A stretch of 64,000 nucleotides of DNA, from positions 381,721 to 445,720 of the forward strand of contig NZ_CP059198.1 of NCBI RefSeq assembly GCF_014251715.1, written 5' to 3'. Made by a program: the position numbers and the translations under genes. Shown in pieces: positions 18,252-28,776 of the stretch; the first letter of the stretch is position 1; every line of letters starts with the position of its first letter. A model generated the notes under the pieces. It had not been told where the DNA came from, ran no database searches, and was given only the letters and a program-made list of their open reading frames with translations. Source of the stretch: Blattabacterium cuenoti (GTDB lineage Bacteria; Bacteroidota; Bacteroidia; Flavobacteriales; Blattabacteriaceae).

Positions 18252-19076
18252 TTATTTTTTTCTTCTTTGTAAAATATATTTATTAGAATATTTTTTTTTA
18301 GAACGAGTTCTAAATCCTTTAGAAGGATTTCCTTTTCTATCTCTAGGTATTCCTCCAGAAGCTTTTCCTTCTCCACCTCCCATTGGATGGTCTACGGGAT
18401 TCATTGCAACTCCTCTAGTTCTAGGCCTTCTTCCTAAATGTCTTTTTTTACCTGCTTTTCCATATTTTTCTAGCTGATGATCAATATTAGAGACCACTCC
18501 TATCGTAGCCATACAAGAAGTCATAACCATTCTAATTTCCCCAGAAGGGAGTTTAATAGTAGCATATTTATCATCTTTTGCAAATAATTGAGCAAAAGAA
18601 CCTGCACTCCTCGCAATTCTAGCACCTTGACCTGGTCTAAGTTCTATACAGGAAATATGAGTTCCCAAGGGGATTTCACTTAAAAAAGTGGAATTTCCTA
18701 CATAAAAAGGTATATTTTTACCAGAAAGAATTTTTTGTCCTACTTTTAATCCATTCATTGCTACAATATATTTTTTTTCTCCATCTTTATAATGAAGCAA
18801 AGCTATAAAAGATGATCGATTAGGATCATATTCTATAGATTTTATAACAGCAGGAATTCCAAATTTTTTTCTTTTAAAATCGATTATTCTATATTTTTTT
18901 TTATGTCCTCCTCCAAAATAACGCATAGTCATTTTTCCACGATTATTCCTTCCTCCAGATTTACATTTACCTTTAGTTAAATGTTTTTCAGGATGAGAAG
19001 TAGTAACAGAATTAAAAGAATTTACTATTCTAAAACGTTGACTAGGTGTTATTGGTTTTAATTTTTTAATTGACAT
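18252..19076 (-). CDS. rplB: 50S ribosomal protein L2
   Basis: A large-subunit protein needed for subunit joining and peptidyl-transferase function, 274 residues. It contains [22 protein letters not shown], the OB and SH3-like domains, and the C-terminal [17 protein letters not shown] with the conserved histidine loop. It lies between rplW and rpsS. Confidence 0.97.
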   Translation of the reverse strand: MSIKKLKPITPSQRFRIVNSFNSVTTSHPEKHLTKGKCKSGGRNNRGKMTMRYFGGGHKKKYRIIDFKRKKFGIPAVIKSIEYDPNRSSFIALLHYKDGEKKYIVAMNGLKVGQKILSGKNIPFYVGNSTFLSEIPLGTHISCIELRPGQGARIARSAGSFAQLFAKDDKYATIKLPSGEIRMVMTSCMATIGVVSNIDHQLEKYGKAGKKRHLGRRPRTRGVAMNPVDHPMGGGEGKASGGIPRDRKGNPSKGFRTRSKKKYSNKYILQRRKK

Positions 19077-19081
19077 TAAAT

Positions 19082-19366
19082 TTATTTTTTCTCAAAAAAA
19101 TCAATTTTTTGATTTTCATTAAATTGTACAATAATTTTTTTTATTCTATTAGTTTTTCCATAAAGAAATCCTTTTTTAGTGTATTTAGATTTGTCTTTTT
19201 TTGGATAAATCATAGTTCGAACATTTTTTACTGAAAATCCAAATATTTTTTTTATTTCTTTTTTTATTTGAATTTTATTGCAATCGATGTGGACAGAAAA
19301 AATATAACAATTTTTTTTATTTCCTTTGGAAGATTTATCTGTAATAAAAGGTTTTATTAAATTCAT
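19082..19366 (-). CDS. rplW: 50S ribosomal protein L23
   Basis: A protein at the tunnel exit and the docking site for SRP and trigger factor, 94 residues. [52 protein letters not shown] follows the L23 pattern (ITDKS, I..E..FGF.V..V.T). A basic end follows. Its identity is supported by position between rplD and rplB. Confidence 0.95.
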   Translation of the reverse strand: MNLIKPFITDKSSKGNKKNCYIFSVHIDCNKIQIKKEIKKIFGFSVKNVRTMIYPKKDKSKYTKKGFLYGKTNRIKKIIVQFNENQKIDFFEKK

Positions 19367-19400
19367 AATCTACATAATCTATTTTACAAATTTTTAATAA

Positions 19401-20030
19401 TTATTTAGACAAAAACTTATGAAGTTGTTTTAAGGAATTCTCAGAAAAAATAACATATGGAAAACTTAATAGTGAAAAACAATCTAATTCATATACATTT
19501 AATAATTTAAAATTTTCTAAATTTCTAGATGATAAATATAGATTTTTATTCTTTTCTCCAAGAACCATTAATGATTTTTTATTTTTCAATTGTAAAGATT
19601 GTAATACTTCTAAAATAAATTTAGTTTTAGGTTTACTCAATTCAATATTTTCTACTATTTTTATTTCATTTTGTATTAATTTCTGCTCAAGAATAAATTT
19701 TTTTACTCTATTTTTAGTACATTTATTTAATTTGATCAAATATTTTCTTGGTTTTGGTCCAAAAACTCTTCCCCCTCCCCTAAAAATAGGATTTTTAATA
19801 TCTCCTTTTCTAGAACCTCCAGTTCCTTTTTGTCTATGCAACTTTCTAGTACTTCCGGATATTTCCCCTCTTTCTTTAGATTTATGTGTTCCTTGACGTT
19901 GAGCAGATAAATATCTTTTTATTTCTAAATACATAGAATGATTATAAGATTTTTTTAAAAAAAAATCATCATTAAATTCTACTTTTTTAGTAGTGTCATT
20001 TCCCTTAATATCTAAAATTTTTAATTTCAT
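19401..20030 (-). CDS. rplD: 50S ribosomal protein L4
   Basis: A large-subunit protein whose loop reaches the exit tunnel, 209 residues. The loop is present as [33 protein letters not shown] (core [13 protein letters not shown]), followed by [11 protein letters not shown]. In E. coli L4 also autoregulates the S10 operon. The start overlaps the rplC end by 26 nt, a rather long overlap for this cluster. Confidence 0.96.
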   Translation of the reverse strand: MKLKILDIKGNDTTKKVEFNDDFFLKKSYNHSMYLEIKRYLSAQRQGTHKSKERGEISGSTRKLHRQKGTGGSRKGDIKNPIFRGGGRVFGPKPRKYLIKLNKCTKNRVKKFILEQKLIQNEIKIVENIELSKPKTKFILEVLQSLQLKNKKSLMVLGEKNKNLYLSSRNLENFKLLNVYELDCFSLLSFPYVIFSENSLKQLHKFLSK

Positions 20031-20652
20031 TTTTTTTCTTAATCATTAAATATGAATTTTTATTTCCTGGAACTGCCCCTTTCAAAATTATAAGATTCTT
20101 AGAAGAATCTATTTTTAAAATTTTTAAATTTTTAACAGTTACATTTTTTCCTCCCATTTTTCCAGCCATTTTTTTACCTTTAAAAACACGAGAAGGATCT
20201 GATCCAGCTCCAATAGATCCAGGAGCTCTTGAACGATTATGTTGACCATGAGTTCTTTCACCAACACCTGAAAAATGATGTCTTTTTACTACTCCTTGAA
20301 ATCCTTTTCCTTTAGAAATTCCTTTTATATCAACTAATTCTCCTTCTTCAAAAAAATTTATATTAATTAAATTCCCTAAATTAAAATGAGAAAGATTATT
20401 CTCTCTAAATTCTAATAATTTTTTTTTTGGAGATAATCCTGCTTTTTTGAAATGACCTAATAAAGATTTATTAGTTTTTTTTATTTTTTTATCATCAATT
20501 CCTAATTGAATAGAAAAATACCCATCATTTTCTATTGTTTTTATTTGAACTACATAACAAGGACCTATTTGTATAACAGTACATGGGACGTTTTCTCCAT
20601 CGTCTAAAAAAATATTTGTCATTCCTATATTTTTACCTATTAATCCTGACAT
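20005..20652 (-). CDS. rplC: 50S ribosomal protein L3
   Basis: A protein that initiates large-subunit assembly, 215 residues. It opens [15 protein letters not shown] and has the signature [54 protein letters not shown], of which [19 protein letters not shown] is diagnostic. It lies between rpsJ and rplD. Confidence 0.97.
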   Translation of the reverse strand: MSGLIGKNIGMTNIFLDDGENVPCTVIQIGPCYVVQIKTIENDGYFSIQLGIDDKKIKKTNKSLLGHFKKAGLSPKKKLLEFRENNLSHFNLGNLININFFEEGELVDIKGISKGKGFQGVVKRHHFSGVGERTHGQHNRSRAPGSIGAGSDPSRVFKGKKMAGKMGGKNVTVKNLKILKIDSSKNLIILKGAVPGNKNSYLMIKKKNEIKNFRY

Positions 20653-20654
20653 TT

Positions 20655-20960
20655 TTATACTTTTATTTCCGCTTCAACTCCACTAGGTAATTCTAACTTC
20701 ATTAAAGCATCTACTGTTTTAGAAGAAGCATTATGAATTTGCAAAAGTCTTTTATGAGTAGGAAGAAAAAATTGTTCTCTTGATTTTTTATTAACATGTG
20801 GAGACCGCAATACCGTAAATATTTTTTTTTCAGTAGGTAAAGGAACTGGGCCATTCAATACTACTCCCGTAGGGAGTACTGAATTTACAATTCTTTCAGC
20901 TGATTTATCTAATAAATTATAATCATAAGACTTTAATTTAATTTTTATATCATGACCCAT
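20655..20960 (-). CDS. rpsJ: 30S ribosomal protein S10
   Basis: A small-subunit head protein, also known as NusE in antitermination with NusB (encoded at 56693). It has 101 residues. [28 protein letters not shown] and the C-terminal [11 protein letters not shown] are characteristic. It lies 2 nt after the fusA stop, the usual junction of the str and S10 clusters in this phylum. Confidence 0.97.
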   Translation of the reverse strand: MGHDIKIKLKSYDYNLLDKSAERIVNSVLPTGVVLNGPVPLPTEKKIFTVLRSPHVNKKSREQFFLPTHKRLLQIHNASSKTVDALMKLELPSGVEAEIKV

Positions 20961-20962
20961 AA

Positions 20963-23065
20963 CTATTTTGTTTTTTTATTACGGTTTTTTTTTTCTATAA
21001 TAATATTATCTATGACATTTGAAGGAACTGTATCATAATGAGAAAACTCCATTACTGAAGTACCTCTACCAGAAGAAAGTGTTCGCAATACTGTTACATA
21101 TCCAAACATTTCAGATAATGGAACCAAAGACTGAATTACCTTTATATTATTTCTGCTACTCATATTTTGAACTATTCCTCTTCTACGATTTAAATCTCCT
21201 ATAACATCACCCATATTTTCTTCTGGAACAGTAACTTCCAATTTCATAATTGGTTCTAATAAAACAGGTTTAGCCTTTTTAGCAGCTTCTTTAAACCCTA
21301 ATTTTCCTGCTATTTCAAAAGAAAGTTGATCAGAATCTACAGAATGATAAGATCCATCTAAAATAGTAATTTTAGCATTTTCTATTTCATATCCAGATAA
21401 AGGCCCATTTTTCATCATCTCTTTACATCCTTTTTCTATAGGTGCAATATATTCTTTAGGAATATTTCCTCCTTTTATTTTATTAATAAAGATCAATCCA
21501 GATTTATCAATATCTCCTGGCTCTAATCTAAACAAAATATCCGCATATTTCCCTTTACCTCCTGTTTGTTTTTTATAAATCTCTCTATGCTCTACTATAT
21601 CTGTTAAAGCTTCTTTATATTCTACTTGAGGGTTACCTTGATTCACTTCAACTTTAAATTCTCTTTTCATTCTATCTACAATTATTTCTAAATGAAGTTC
21701 TCCCATCCCATAAATAATAGTTTGACCTGTATAATCATCTATCCTTACTTGAAAAGTTGGATCTTCTTCCATTAATTTATATAAAGCTAAACTCATTTTA
21801 TCTATATCTGATTTATATTTAGGTTCAATTGCAACTCCTATTACTGGTTCAGGAAATGATATATTTTCTAATAAAATTGGATATTTTTCATCACATAAAG
21901 TATCTCCTGTTTTAATATCTTTAAACCCTACTACAGCCGCAATATCACCAGCTCCAATTTTATTTATTGGATTTTGTTTATTTGCATGCATCTGATATAT
22001 TCTAGAAATACGTTCTTTACTACCAGATCTAGAATTAAAACTATAAGATCCAGATTCAATTTTTCCAGAATAAACTCTAAAAAAAGCCAAACGACCTACA
22101 AATGGATCAGTTGCTATTTTAAAAGCTAAAGCTGAAAATGGTTCATTATCATTAGGTTTTCTAGTTTCTTTTTTTTTATTTATAGGATTTATTCCTACTA
22201 CATCTTTTACATCTAAAGGAGATGGTAAATATCTACATATAGCATCCAATACCGCTTGTACTCCTTTATTTTTGAAAGACGATCCACATAAAATAGGAAT
22301 AACTTTCATTTTTATTGTATTCTTTTGCAAAGAAAGAATAATATCATCCTCTGAATAGTTATTAACTAAAAATTTTTCCATAATTACATCATCATGTTCA
22401 GATAAAATTTCAATTAAATGGTTATGATGATTATTCACCACTTTTTTCATTTCATTTGGAATAGGAATTTCTCTATATGTCATCCCATAATTTTTATCAT
22501 CCCATATTATAGCCTTATTATATATCAAATCGATCACTCCAACAAAATTATCTTCATTTACAATAGGAATTTGTAATGGGACTGAATTAGCACCTAAAAT
22601 TTTTTGTATTTGAGAACATACATTAAAAAAATCAGCTCCTTGACGATCCATTTTATTTACAAAAGCAATTCTAGGTATTCCATATTTATCTGCTTGTCTC
22701 CATACTGTTTCTGATTGAGGTTCAACCCCATCTACAGCACTAAATAAAACGACCATCCCATCTAAAACCCTCATTGATCGTTCCACTTCTACAGTAAAAT
22801 CAACATGTCCTGGAGTATCTATAATATTAATTTGATATTTTTTATTTTTATACATCCATTCGCAACATGTAGCAGCAGAAGTAATAGTAATTCCACGCTC
22901 TTGTTCTTGCTGCATCCAATCCATAGTTGCTGCACCATCATGAACTTCTCCTATTTTATGATTTATCCCTGTATAAAATAAAATTCTTTCTGTTGTAGTA
23001 GTTTTTCCTGCATCAATATGTGCTGCTATACCAATATTTCTCGTATATTTTAAATCTTTTGTCAT
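20963..23065 (-). CDS. fusA: Elongation factor G
   Basis: The translocase GTPase of translation, 700 residues in five domains. The G domain has [36 protein letters not shown] (DTPGH) and NKMDR. Domains III-V include [18 protein letters not shown] and ETIMK-type [23 protein letters not shown]. Length is normal. It lies between rpsG and rpsJ, the standard str order without tuf. Confidence 0.97.
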   Translation of the reverse strand: MTKDLKYTRNIGIAAHIDAGKTTTTERILFYTGINHKIGEVHDGAATMDWMQQEQERGITITSAATCCEWMYKNKKYQINIIDTPGHVDFTVEVERSMRVLDGMVVLFSAVDGVEPQSETVWRQADKYGIPRIAFVNKMDRQGADFFNVCSQIQKILGANSVPLQIPIVNEDNFVGVIDLIYNKAIIWDDKNYGMTYREIPIPNEMKKVVNNHHNHLIEILSEHDDVIMEKFLVNNYSEDDIILSLQKNTIKMKVIPILCGSSFKNKGVQAVLDAICRYLPSPLDVKDVVGINPINKKKETRKPNDNEPFSALAFKIATDPFVGRLAFFRVYSGKIESGSYSFNSRSGSKERISRIYQMHANKQNPINKIGAGDIAAVVGFKDIKTGDTLCDEKYPILLENISFPEPVIGVAIEPKYKSDIDKMSLALYKLMEEDPTFQVRIDDYTGQTIIYGMGELHLEIIVDRMKREFKVEVNQGNPQVEYKEALTDIVEHREIYKKQTGGKGKYADILFRLEPGDIDKSGLIFINKIKGGNIPKEYIAPIEKGCKEMMKNGPLSGYEIENAKITILDGSYHSVDSDQLSFEIAGKLGFKEAAKKAKPVLLEPIMKLEVTVPEENMGDVIGDLNRRRGIVQNMSSRNNIKVIQSLVPLSEMFGYVTVLRTLSSGRGTSVMEFSHYDTVPSNVIDNIIIEKKNRNKKTK

Positions 23066-23079
23066 AATAATAAAAATAC

Positions 23080-23556
23080 CTAAAATCTAAAATGCGAAAA
23101 AGCTTTATTCGCTTCAGCCATTTTGTGAATATTTTCTTTTCTTTTTACAGCTTCTCCTTGTTCTTGAAAAGCTGCCCATATTTCAAAAGCTAATTTATTT
23201 GCCATAGTTTTTTCATTTCTAATAGATGCACAAGATATTAATAATTTTATTGCTTTTGTTATTTTACTATTAGATGAAATAGGAACAGGTACCTGAATAT
23301 TAGAACCCCCCATACGACGACTTCTAACTTCTATATGAGGCATTACATTTTTTAATCCTTCTTTCCATATTTCTAATGCTGATTTTTCCTCTTTTTCCTT
23401 AATTTCATTTATTTTATTCATTGCATTATAAAATATTTTATATGCTACATTTTTTTTACCATTTTTCATTAAATGATTAACAAAACGTGTAACAAGGGAA
23501 TCATTAAATTTAGGATCAGGAAAATAATTTTTTACTTTTTTTCTTACTTTTCTCAT
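23080..23556 (-). CDS. rpsG: 30S ribosomal protein S7
   Basis: A primary 16S rRNA-binding protein of the head, 158 residues. It opens [35 protein letters not shown] and has [17 protein letters not shown] (GG...QVP) and [30 protein letters not shown]. All are typical. It lies 3 nt after the rpsL stop. Confidence 0.97.
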   Translation of the reverse strand: MRKVRKKVKNYFPDPKFNDSLVTRFVNHLMKNGKKNVAYKIFYNAMNKINEIKEKEEKSALEIWKEGLKNVMPHIEVRSRRMGGSNIQVPVPISSNSKITKAIKLLISCASIRNEKTMANKLAFEIWAAFQEQGEAVKRKENIHKMAEANKAFSHFRF

Positions 23557-23559
23557 TAT

Positions 23560-23934
23560 TCATTTTTTAGTTATTTTAGCCCCATATTTACTTCTACTTT
23601 TTTTTCTTCCATTTACCCCAGCTGTATCACGAGCACCTCGTACTATTTTATATTTTACTCCTGGTAAATCTTTTACTCTACCACCTTTAACAAGTACAAT
23701 GGAATGTTCTTGAAGATTATGACCTTCTCCTATTATATAACTAATAACTTCTCTTCCATTTGTAAAACGTACACGAGCTACCTTTCGCATAGCTGAATTT
23801 GGTTTTTTTGGAGTTGTCGTATAAACTCTGGTACAAACTCCTCTTTTTTGAGGACAAAATTCTAATGCAATAGATTTTCTTTTTTTTATAACTGAACTAC
23901 GACCTTTTCTAATTAATTGTTGTATAGTAGGCAT
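23560..23934 (-). CDS. rpsL: 30S ribosomal protein S12
   Basis: A decoding-centre protein and target of streptomycin-resistance mutations, 124 residues. [20 protein letters not shown] and [32 protein letters not shown] (core [22 protein letters not shown]) are diagnostic. It is the first gene of the str part of the run. The 66 nt before map holds no clear signal. Confidence 0.97.
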   Translation of the reverse strand: MPTIQQLIRKGRSSVIKKRKSIALEFCPQKRGVCTRVYTTTPKKPNSAMRKVARVRFTNGREVISYIIGEGHNLQEHSIVLVKGGRVKDLPGVKYKIVRGARDTAGVNGRKKSRSKYGAKITKK

Positions 23935-24000
23935 ATTCTATATTTAAAACGCAAATTATGTTATTTAATAAAAAATTACAATTTAATTAATAAATTAAAC

Positions 24001-24828
24001 TCAAAAATTATCAATATTAATTTTTCTATTTTGAAAAATCTTTTCTTCTAAAGAATTAATATTTAGTTTTTCATATATATAACGAAAAGTAGAAAGTAAA
24101 CATGGGTATCCATCAACAATAGCAACATTATGTTCATAATGAGCAGATTTTTTTTTATCTAAAGTAGTAACTGTCCATCCATCTTTATGAAAAACAATTT
24201 TAGATGAACCTATATTAACCATAGGTTCTATAGAAAGAACGAATCCATTTTTTAATTTTATCCCATCTCCTTTTTTTCCAAAATTTGGAATTTGAGGTTC
24301 TTCATGCATTTTTTTTCCAATACCATGACCAACCATATCTTTTACCACATTATATCCATTCTTTTCAATATAAGATTGTATAGAAAAACCTATATCTCCA
24401 ATACTATTTCCACTTTTACATTTAGAAATTCCAATATAAAGAGACTTTTTAGAACAATTAAGAAATTTTCTTATTTTTTTTGAAACATTTCCCACTTCAA
24501 AAGTATAAGCATGTTCTCCATAAAATCCATTCATATAAACTCCACAATCTATAGATAAAATATCCCCTTCACGTAAAGAAAATTGATTAGGAATTCCATG
24601 AACTACTTGATAATTAGGAGAAACACACAAAGTATTTGGAAAATCATATAATCCTAAAAAAGCAGGAATTCCCCCATTATCTCGTATAAAACTTTCTGCA
24701 AGTTTATCTAAATAAAGAGTATTTACGCCAGGTTTAACTTCTTTAGCTAACATACCTAATGTTTTAGAAGCTAAAAAAGCACTTTTTTTAATTAAAATGA
24801 TTTCTTCAATAGTTTTTACCTGTATCAA
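24001..24828 (-). CDS. map: Methionine aminopeptidase, type I
   Basis: Removes the initiator methionine from nascent proteins. I start at a TTG at 24828 (then IQVKTIEEI, 275 residues), because flavobacterial MetAPs begin at this point. A TTG 19 codons upstream would add non-conserved residues and overlap gpmI by 40 nt. Metal ligands visible are the D of SIDCG, H of VGHGIGKKMHEEP, E of SIEPM and E of YEHNVAI. The second aspartate of the family (GDHAYTF type) is glutamate here (YGEHAYTF, codon GAA). It lies between gpmI and rpsL. Confidence 0.92.
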   Translation of the reverse strand: MIQVKTIEEIILIKKSAFLASKTLGMLAKEVKPGVNTLYLDKLAESFIRDNGGIPAFLGLYDFPNTLCVSPNYQVVHGIPNQFSLREGDILSIDCGVYMNGFYGEHAYTFEVGNVSKKIRKFLNCSKKSLYIGISKCKSGNSIGDIGFSIQSYIEKNGYNVVKDMVGHGIGKKMHEEPQIPNFGKKGDGIKLKNGFVLSIEPMVNIGSSKIVFHKDGWTVTTLDKKKSAHYEHNVAIVDGYPCLLSTFRYIYEKLNINSLEEKIFQNRKINIDNF

Positions 24829-24845
24829 AATACAATTATTTTTTA

Positions 24846-26363
24846 TTATTTTTTTATAATCATAGAATTTCCATTCATAATACAAGGAATAGGCAATTTC
24901 ATTAATTGTAGAATTGTAGGAGCTACATCAGATAAATTTCCAATTTTTTTTAAAAAAATATTTTTTTTTTTATCTAAAATAATAAAAGGAACTAAAGATA
25001 AAGTATGAGCTGTATGAGGACTACCATCTGGATTAATCATATAATCGGCATTTCCATGATCTCCTACTATAATAACTGTATATGAATTATTTATTGCTTG
25101 TTGAGAACAAATTTTAGTACATTTATCAACAAATTCACAGGCTTTTATTGTTTCTTTCATTTTTCCAGTATGTCCTACCATATCTGGATTTGCAAAATTC
25201 AAACAAATAAAATCTGATTCCTTTCTTTTTAACTCAGGAATAATTTTATCTACAATTTTTTTTGCACTCATTTCAGGTTTTAAATCATAAGTAGGAACTT
25301 TAGGAGATTCACATAATATTCTCATTTCTTTATCAAAAGGAATTTCTCTTCCTCCTGAAAAAAAAAAAGTAACATGTGGATATTTTTCTGTTTCAGCAAT
25401 ACGAATTTGTTTTTTACCTTCTTTTTCTAATACTTCTCCTAAAGTATCTGATAAACATTTTTTATTAAAAATAACATCAATATTTTTATATTTTGGATTA
25501 AAAGAGGTCATAGTTATATAACGAAATAAATTTAATTTTTTATAAAAAAAATTATTATGATATCCTATTAACAGCTCTGTTATTTGTCTTGAACGATCCG
25601 GACGAAAATTAAAACAAAAAACTACATCTCCATTTTCAATTTTTGAAATAGGAATATTTTGATCATCAACAATTATAAAAGGAGATAAAAATTCATCTGT
25701 TTCTCCTTTATCATAAGATTTTTCTATAGATAAAAAAATATCTTTAGTATAAGTCCCTTTTGAATAAACCATCGCATCATATGCTTTTTTAGTTTTTTCC
25801 CATCTATGATCACGATCCATAGAATAATATCTTCCAATAACAGAGGATAATTTTCCAACGTATTGTTTAGTTTTTTTTAAAAGTTCTTTAATATAAAAAA
25901 TACTTTTTTTTGGAGATGTATCTCTTCCATCTGTGAAAATATGTATAAAAATATTTTTTATTCTTTTTTGATAAGCAATTTTAAGTAAAGCAAAAAGATG
26001 ATTCATATGAGAATGAACCCCACCATCTGATAATAATCCAATTAAATGAATTTTTTTATTATAAATATTATCAAATATTGTGCTAATTTTTTTTTTAAAA
26101 ATACCACTTTGAATAGAAATATTTATTTCTTCTAAACTTTGAATTGTTTTCCGTCCAGATCCTAAATTTATATGTCCAACTTCAGAATTTCCCATTTGAC
26201 CTTTAGGTAACCCAACATAAGATTCTGAAGCATTTAATTTACTAAAAGGATAATTTTTACAACAAAAATCAATAAATGGAGTAGATGCTTGTTTTATAGC
26301 AGAAGAATAATTATTTTTAGAAATTCCCCAACCATCCAAAATTATTAATATTAATTTATTCAT
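24846..26363 (-). CDS. gpmI: Cofactor-independent phosphoglycerate mutase
   Basis: The manganese-dependent enzyme that interconverts 3- and 2-phosphoglycerate, 505 residues. It begins LILIILDGWG. The catalytic serine lies in GNSEVGHINLGSGR. DGRDTSP, GRYYSMDRD, FNFRPDRSRQ, ANPDMVGHTG and DHGNADYM carry the metal and substrate residues. The frame passes intact through two 11-nt homopolymers (24961-24971 and 25358-25368). It lies between tsf and map in a translation-gene run. Confidence 0.96.
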   Translation of the reverse strand: MNKLILIILDGWGISKNNYSSAIKQASTPFIDFCCKNYPFSKLNASESYVGLPKGQMGNSEVGHINLGSGRKTIQSLEEINISIQSGIFKKKISTIFDNIYNKKIHLIGLLSDGGVHSHMNHLFALLKIAYQKRIKNIFIHIFTDGRDTSPKKSIFYIKELLKKTKQYVGKLSSVIGRYYSMDRDHRWEKTKKAYDAMVYSKGTYTKDIFLSIEKSYDKGETDEFLSPFIIVDDQNIPISKIENGDVVFCFNFRPDRSRQITELLIGYHNNFFYKKLNLFRYITMTSFNPKYKNIDVIFNKKCLSDTLGEVLEKEGKKQIRIAETEKYPHVTFFFSGGREIPFDKEMRILCESPKVPTYDLKPEMSAKKIVDKIIPELKRKESDFICLNFANPDMVGHTGKMKETIKACEFVDKCTKICSQQAINNSYTVIIVGDHGNADYMINPDGSPHTAHTLSLVPFIILDKKKNIFLKKIGNLSDVAPTILQLMKLPIPCIMNGNSMIIKK

Positions 26364-26382
26364 TAGTATATTATTCTTTTTT

Positions 26383-27198
26383 TTAAATACTTACTCTTTT
26401 AAAAAAAGTTATTTTTATACTATTATTACATTGATTTAAATATTCTTGAATAGTTATTTTTTCATTTTTTATAAATTTTTGATGAAGAAGAGTATTATCA
26501 AATACAAATTTTTTCATTTTCCCTTTAATCATTTTTTTTATTACATTTTCTGATTTTATTTCTTTTTTTACTTGATTTTTAATAATTTCAATTTCTTTTT
26601 TTATTAAAAAATTTGGAATATTATCTTCATCTATAGCTATGGGATTCATAGCTGCGATATGCATTGCTATATTTTTAGCCATAGATATATTTATTTTATC
26701 AGAAAAACCAACTAAAACTCCAATTTTATTATTGTAATGTGTATAATTCATCACAAACGTAGAATCTATTCTATCAAAAATTTTTAACTCTAATTTTTCT
26801 CCTACAACTCCTATTTTATGTACAATCATTTTTTTTATACTATTTTTTTCATCAAAAAAACTAGATAAAAAATCTTCTTTATTTTTGTATGATAATGATT
26901 TTTTAGATAAAATAGATAAAAAATTCAAAAATTCGTTATTCTTTGAAAGAAAATCCGTTTCACAACTTAGTCCTATAATAGTTCCATAAGAATAATCAAA
27001 ATTTATAGTAGAAATAATAGCACCATATTCCATTTTTGAAAATGGTCTATTTATTGCTATTTTTTCTCCTTTTTTCCTTAAAATATGAATAGCTTCATCT
27101 ATCTTCCCATTGGAAGTAATTAAAGCTTTTTTGCAATCCATAATCCCAATTCCTGTTATTTTTCTAAGTTTATAAATTTGAGATGCAGAAACTTTCAT
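26383..27198 (-). CDS. tsf: Elongation factor Ts
   Basis: The nucleotide exchange factor for EF-Tu. It has 271 residues, close to the usual length. LRKITGIGIMDCKKAL is the N-terminal UBA-like motif. CETDFLSKNNEF is the diagnostic TDFV/TDFL loop, and HIAAMNPIAIDEDNIP is the second conserved element. Its ATG overlaps the rpsB stop by 4 nt, the conserved rpsB-tsf pair. Confidence 0.96.
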   Translation of the reverse strand: MKVSASQIYKLRKITGIGIMDCKKALITSNGKIDEAIHILRKKGEKIAINRPFSKMEYGAIISTINFDYSYGTIIGLSCETDFLSKNNEFLNFLSILSKKSLSYKNKEDFLSSFFDEKNSIKKMIVHKIGVVGEKLELKIFDRIDSTFVMNYTHYNNKIGVLVGFSDKINISMAKNIAMHIAAMNPIAIDEDNIPNFLIKKEIEIIKNQVKKEIKSENVIKKMIKGKMKKFVFDNTLLHQKFIKNEKITIQEYLNQCNNSIKITFFKRVSI

Positions 27199-27923
27199 GA
27201 TAATTTTTTATTTATAAAATTTTTTTCTTCACGTTCATTTTTATTTATGGTAATTCCATCTTGAATTGCTTTTGTTACAAATTTTAAAATAATATCTATA
27301 GATTTGGATGAATCATCATTAGAGGGAATAGGATAATGAATTTCATTAGGATTTGTATTAGTATCTACCATTGCAAAAATAGGAATATTTAATTTTTTAG
27401 CTTCTGTAAAAGCTATTTTTTCTTTATTTGGATCTACTAAAAAAATACCACCTGGGATATGGGTCATATTAGAAATACTTCCTAAATTTTTATATAATTT
27501 ATTATATAATCTATTAACTAATAATTTTTCTTTTTTAGATAAAGTATTAAAAGTTCCATTTTTTTTCATTTTTTCTATACTATTCATTTTTTTAACGGAT
27601 TTACGAATAGTTGTAAAATTAGTAAGGAATCCACCTAACCATCTTTCTGTTATACAAGGCATATTTATGCTTTTAGCATAAAAATATACTTTTTCTTTAG
27701 CTTGAGCTTTTGTTCCAACTAATAATATTTTTTTTCCAGTTATTGCTATTTTTTTTAATCCTTCACAAGCTTCTTTTAATTTTAAAATTGTTTTTGATAA
27801 ATCTATAATATGAATTCCTCCTTTTTTCATAAAAATAAAAGAACGCATGTTAGGATCCCATTTTTTTGCAATATGTCCAAAATGAACTCCAGCTTTTAAT
27901 AAATCTTCAGTATTAATTTTCAT
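27195..27923 (-). CDS. rpsB: 30S ribosomal protein S2
   Basis: A late-assembly small-subunit protein, 242 residues. It has LLKAGVHFGHIAKKWDPNMRSFIF (HFGH...W.P.M), TERWLGGFLTNFTTI and PIFAMVDTNTNPNEIHYPIPSNDDSSKSI (VDTN..P..I.YPIP.NDD). All are diagnostic. It lies 13 nt after rpsI and is coupled to tsf. Confidence 0.97.
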   Translation of the reverse strand: MKINTEDLLKAGVHFGHIAKKWDPNMRSFIFMKKGGIHIIDLSKTILKLKEACEGLKKIAITGKKILLVGTKAQAKEKVYFYAKSINMPCITERWLGGFLTNFTTIRKSVKKMNSIEKMKKNGTFNTLSKKEKLLVNRLYNKLYKNLGSISNMTHIPGGIFLVDPNKEKIAFTEAKKLNIPIFAMVDTNTNPNEIHYPIPSNDDSSKSIDIILKFVTKAIQDGITINKNEREEKNFINKKLS

Positions 27924-27936
27924 TTATAGTTTTTTT

Positions 27937-28326
27937 TTATCGTTTTGAAAATTGATATTTTTTTCTTGCTTTTTTCTGACCAAATTTTTTTCTCTCTACT
28001 TCTCTAGAATCACGTGTTAATAATCCTTCAGATTTTAATCTACTTCTATATTTTATATCAATCTTACAAAGCACACGAGATATTGCTAGACGTATTGCTT
28101 CTGCTTGACCATGAAATCCACCGCCAAAAACTTTAATATTTATATCAAACTGATCTAATTTATTTACAATTTTTATTGGATATAAAATTTTTTGATGAAC
28201 ATATTTTGGAAAATACTGATCTAATTTTTTAGAATTAATAGTAATTAATCCATTTTCTAATTTTTTTATTTTTAAATATATACGTGCAAGAGACCTTTTC
28301 CTTCTTCCTATTGAATGATATATCAT
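27937..28326 (-). CDS. rpsI: 30S ribosomal protein S9
   Basis: A small-subunit head protein whose C-terminal tail touches the P-site tRNA, 129 residues. GRRKRSLARIYLK, VFGGGFHGQAEAIRLAISRVL and RDSREVERKKFGQKKARKKYQFSKR are typical, with RKKYQFSKR as the tail. It lies 3 nt after rplM, the conserved rplM-rpsI pair. Confidence 0.97.
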   Translation of the reverse strand: MIYHSIGRRKRSLARIYLKIKKLENGLITINSKKLDQYFPKYVHQKILYPIKIVNKLDQFDINIKVFGGGFHGQAEAIRLAISRVLCKIDIKYRSRLKSEGLLTRDSREVERKKFGQKKARKKYQFSKR

Positions 28327-28329
28327 AAT

Positions 28330-28776
28330 TTAATTTGATTTGAATAAAATAGGTTTTTGAGCTTGATGATTATGTTCTGATTTTTTATATACGTGAAGAT
28401 TTTTAAAAATTAAACGTCCTAAACGATTTTTTGGTAGCATTCCCTTTACAGCTCTGTATATCAAATTTCTTGAATCTTTATTAAATAAATGTTTAACAAT
28501 AATTGTTTTTTTTCCTCCTGGATATCCAGTATGGTAAATATATTTTTTTTTATCCCATTTTTTTCCAGTAAGTTTAATATAATTGGAATTTATGACTATC
28601 ACATGATCTCCACAATCTACATGTGGAGAAAAAAAAGATTTATGTTTACCTATTATAATTGAAGCAATTTTAGAAGAAAATCTGCCAAGAATTTGATTAG
28701 TTGCATCCATTATTATCCATGATTTTTCTATAGATTTTTTTTTAGCTGAAGCCGTTTTAAAACTTAATGAATCCAT
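28330..28776 (-). CDS. rplM: 50S ribosomal protein L13
   Basis: An early-assembly large-subunit protein, 148 residues. WIIMDATNQILGRFSSKIASIIIGKHK, DCGDHVIVINSNYIKLTGKKWDKKKYIYHTGYPGG and GMLPKNRLGR are standard L13 motifs. It is the first gene of the 22.5 kb minus-strand run that ends at nhaD. It is divergent from dnaK across a 198 nt gap. Confidence 0.97.
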   Translation of the reverse strand: MDSLSFKTASAKKKSIEKSWIIMDATNQILGRFSSKIASIIIGKHKSFFSPHVDCGDHVIVINSNYIKLTGKKWDKKKYIYHTGYPGGKKTIIVKHLFNKDSRNLIYRAVKGMLPKNRLGRLIFKNLHVYKKSEHNHQAQKPILFKSN

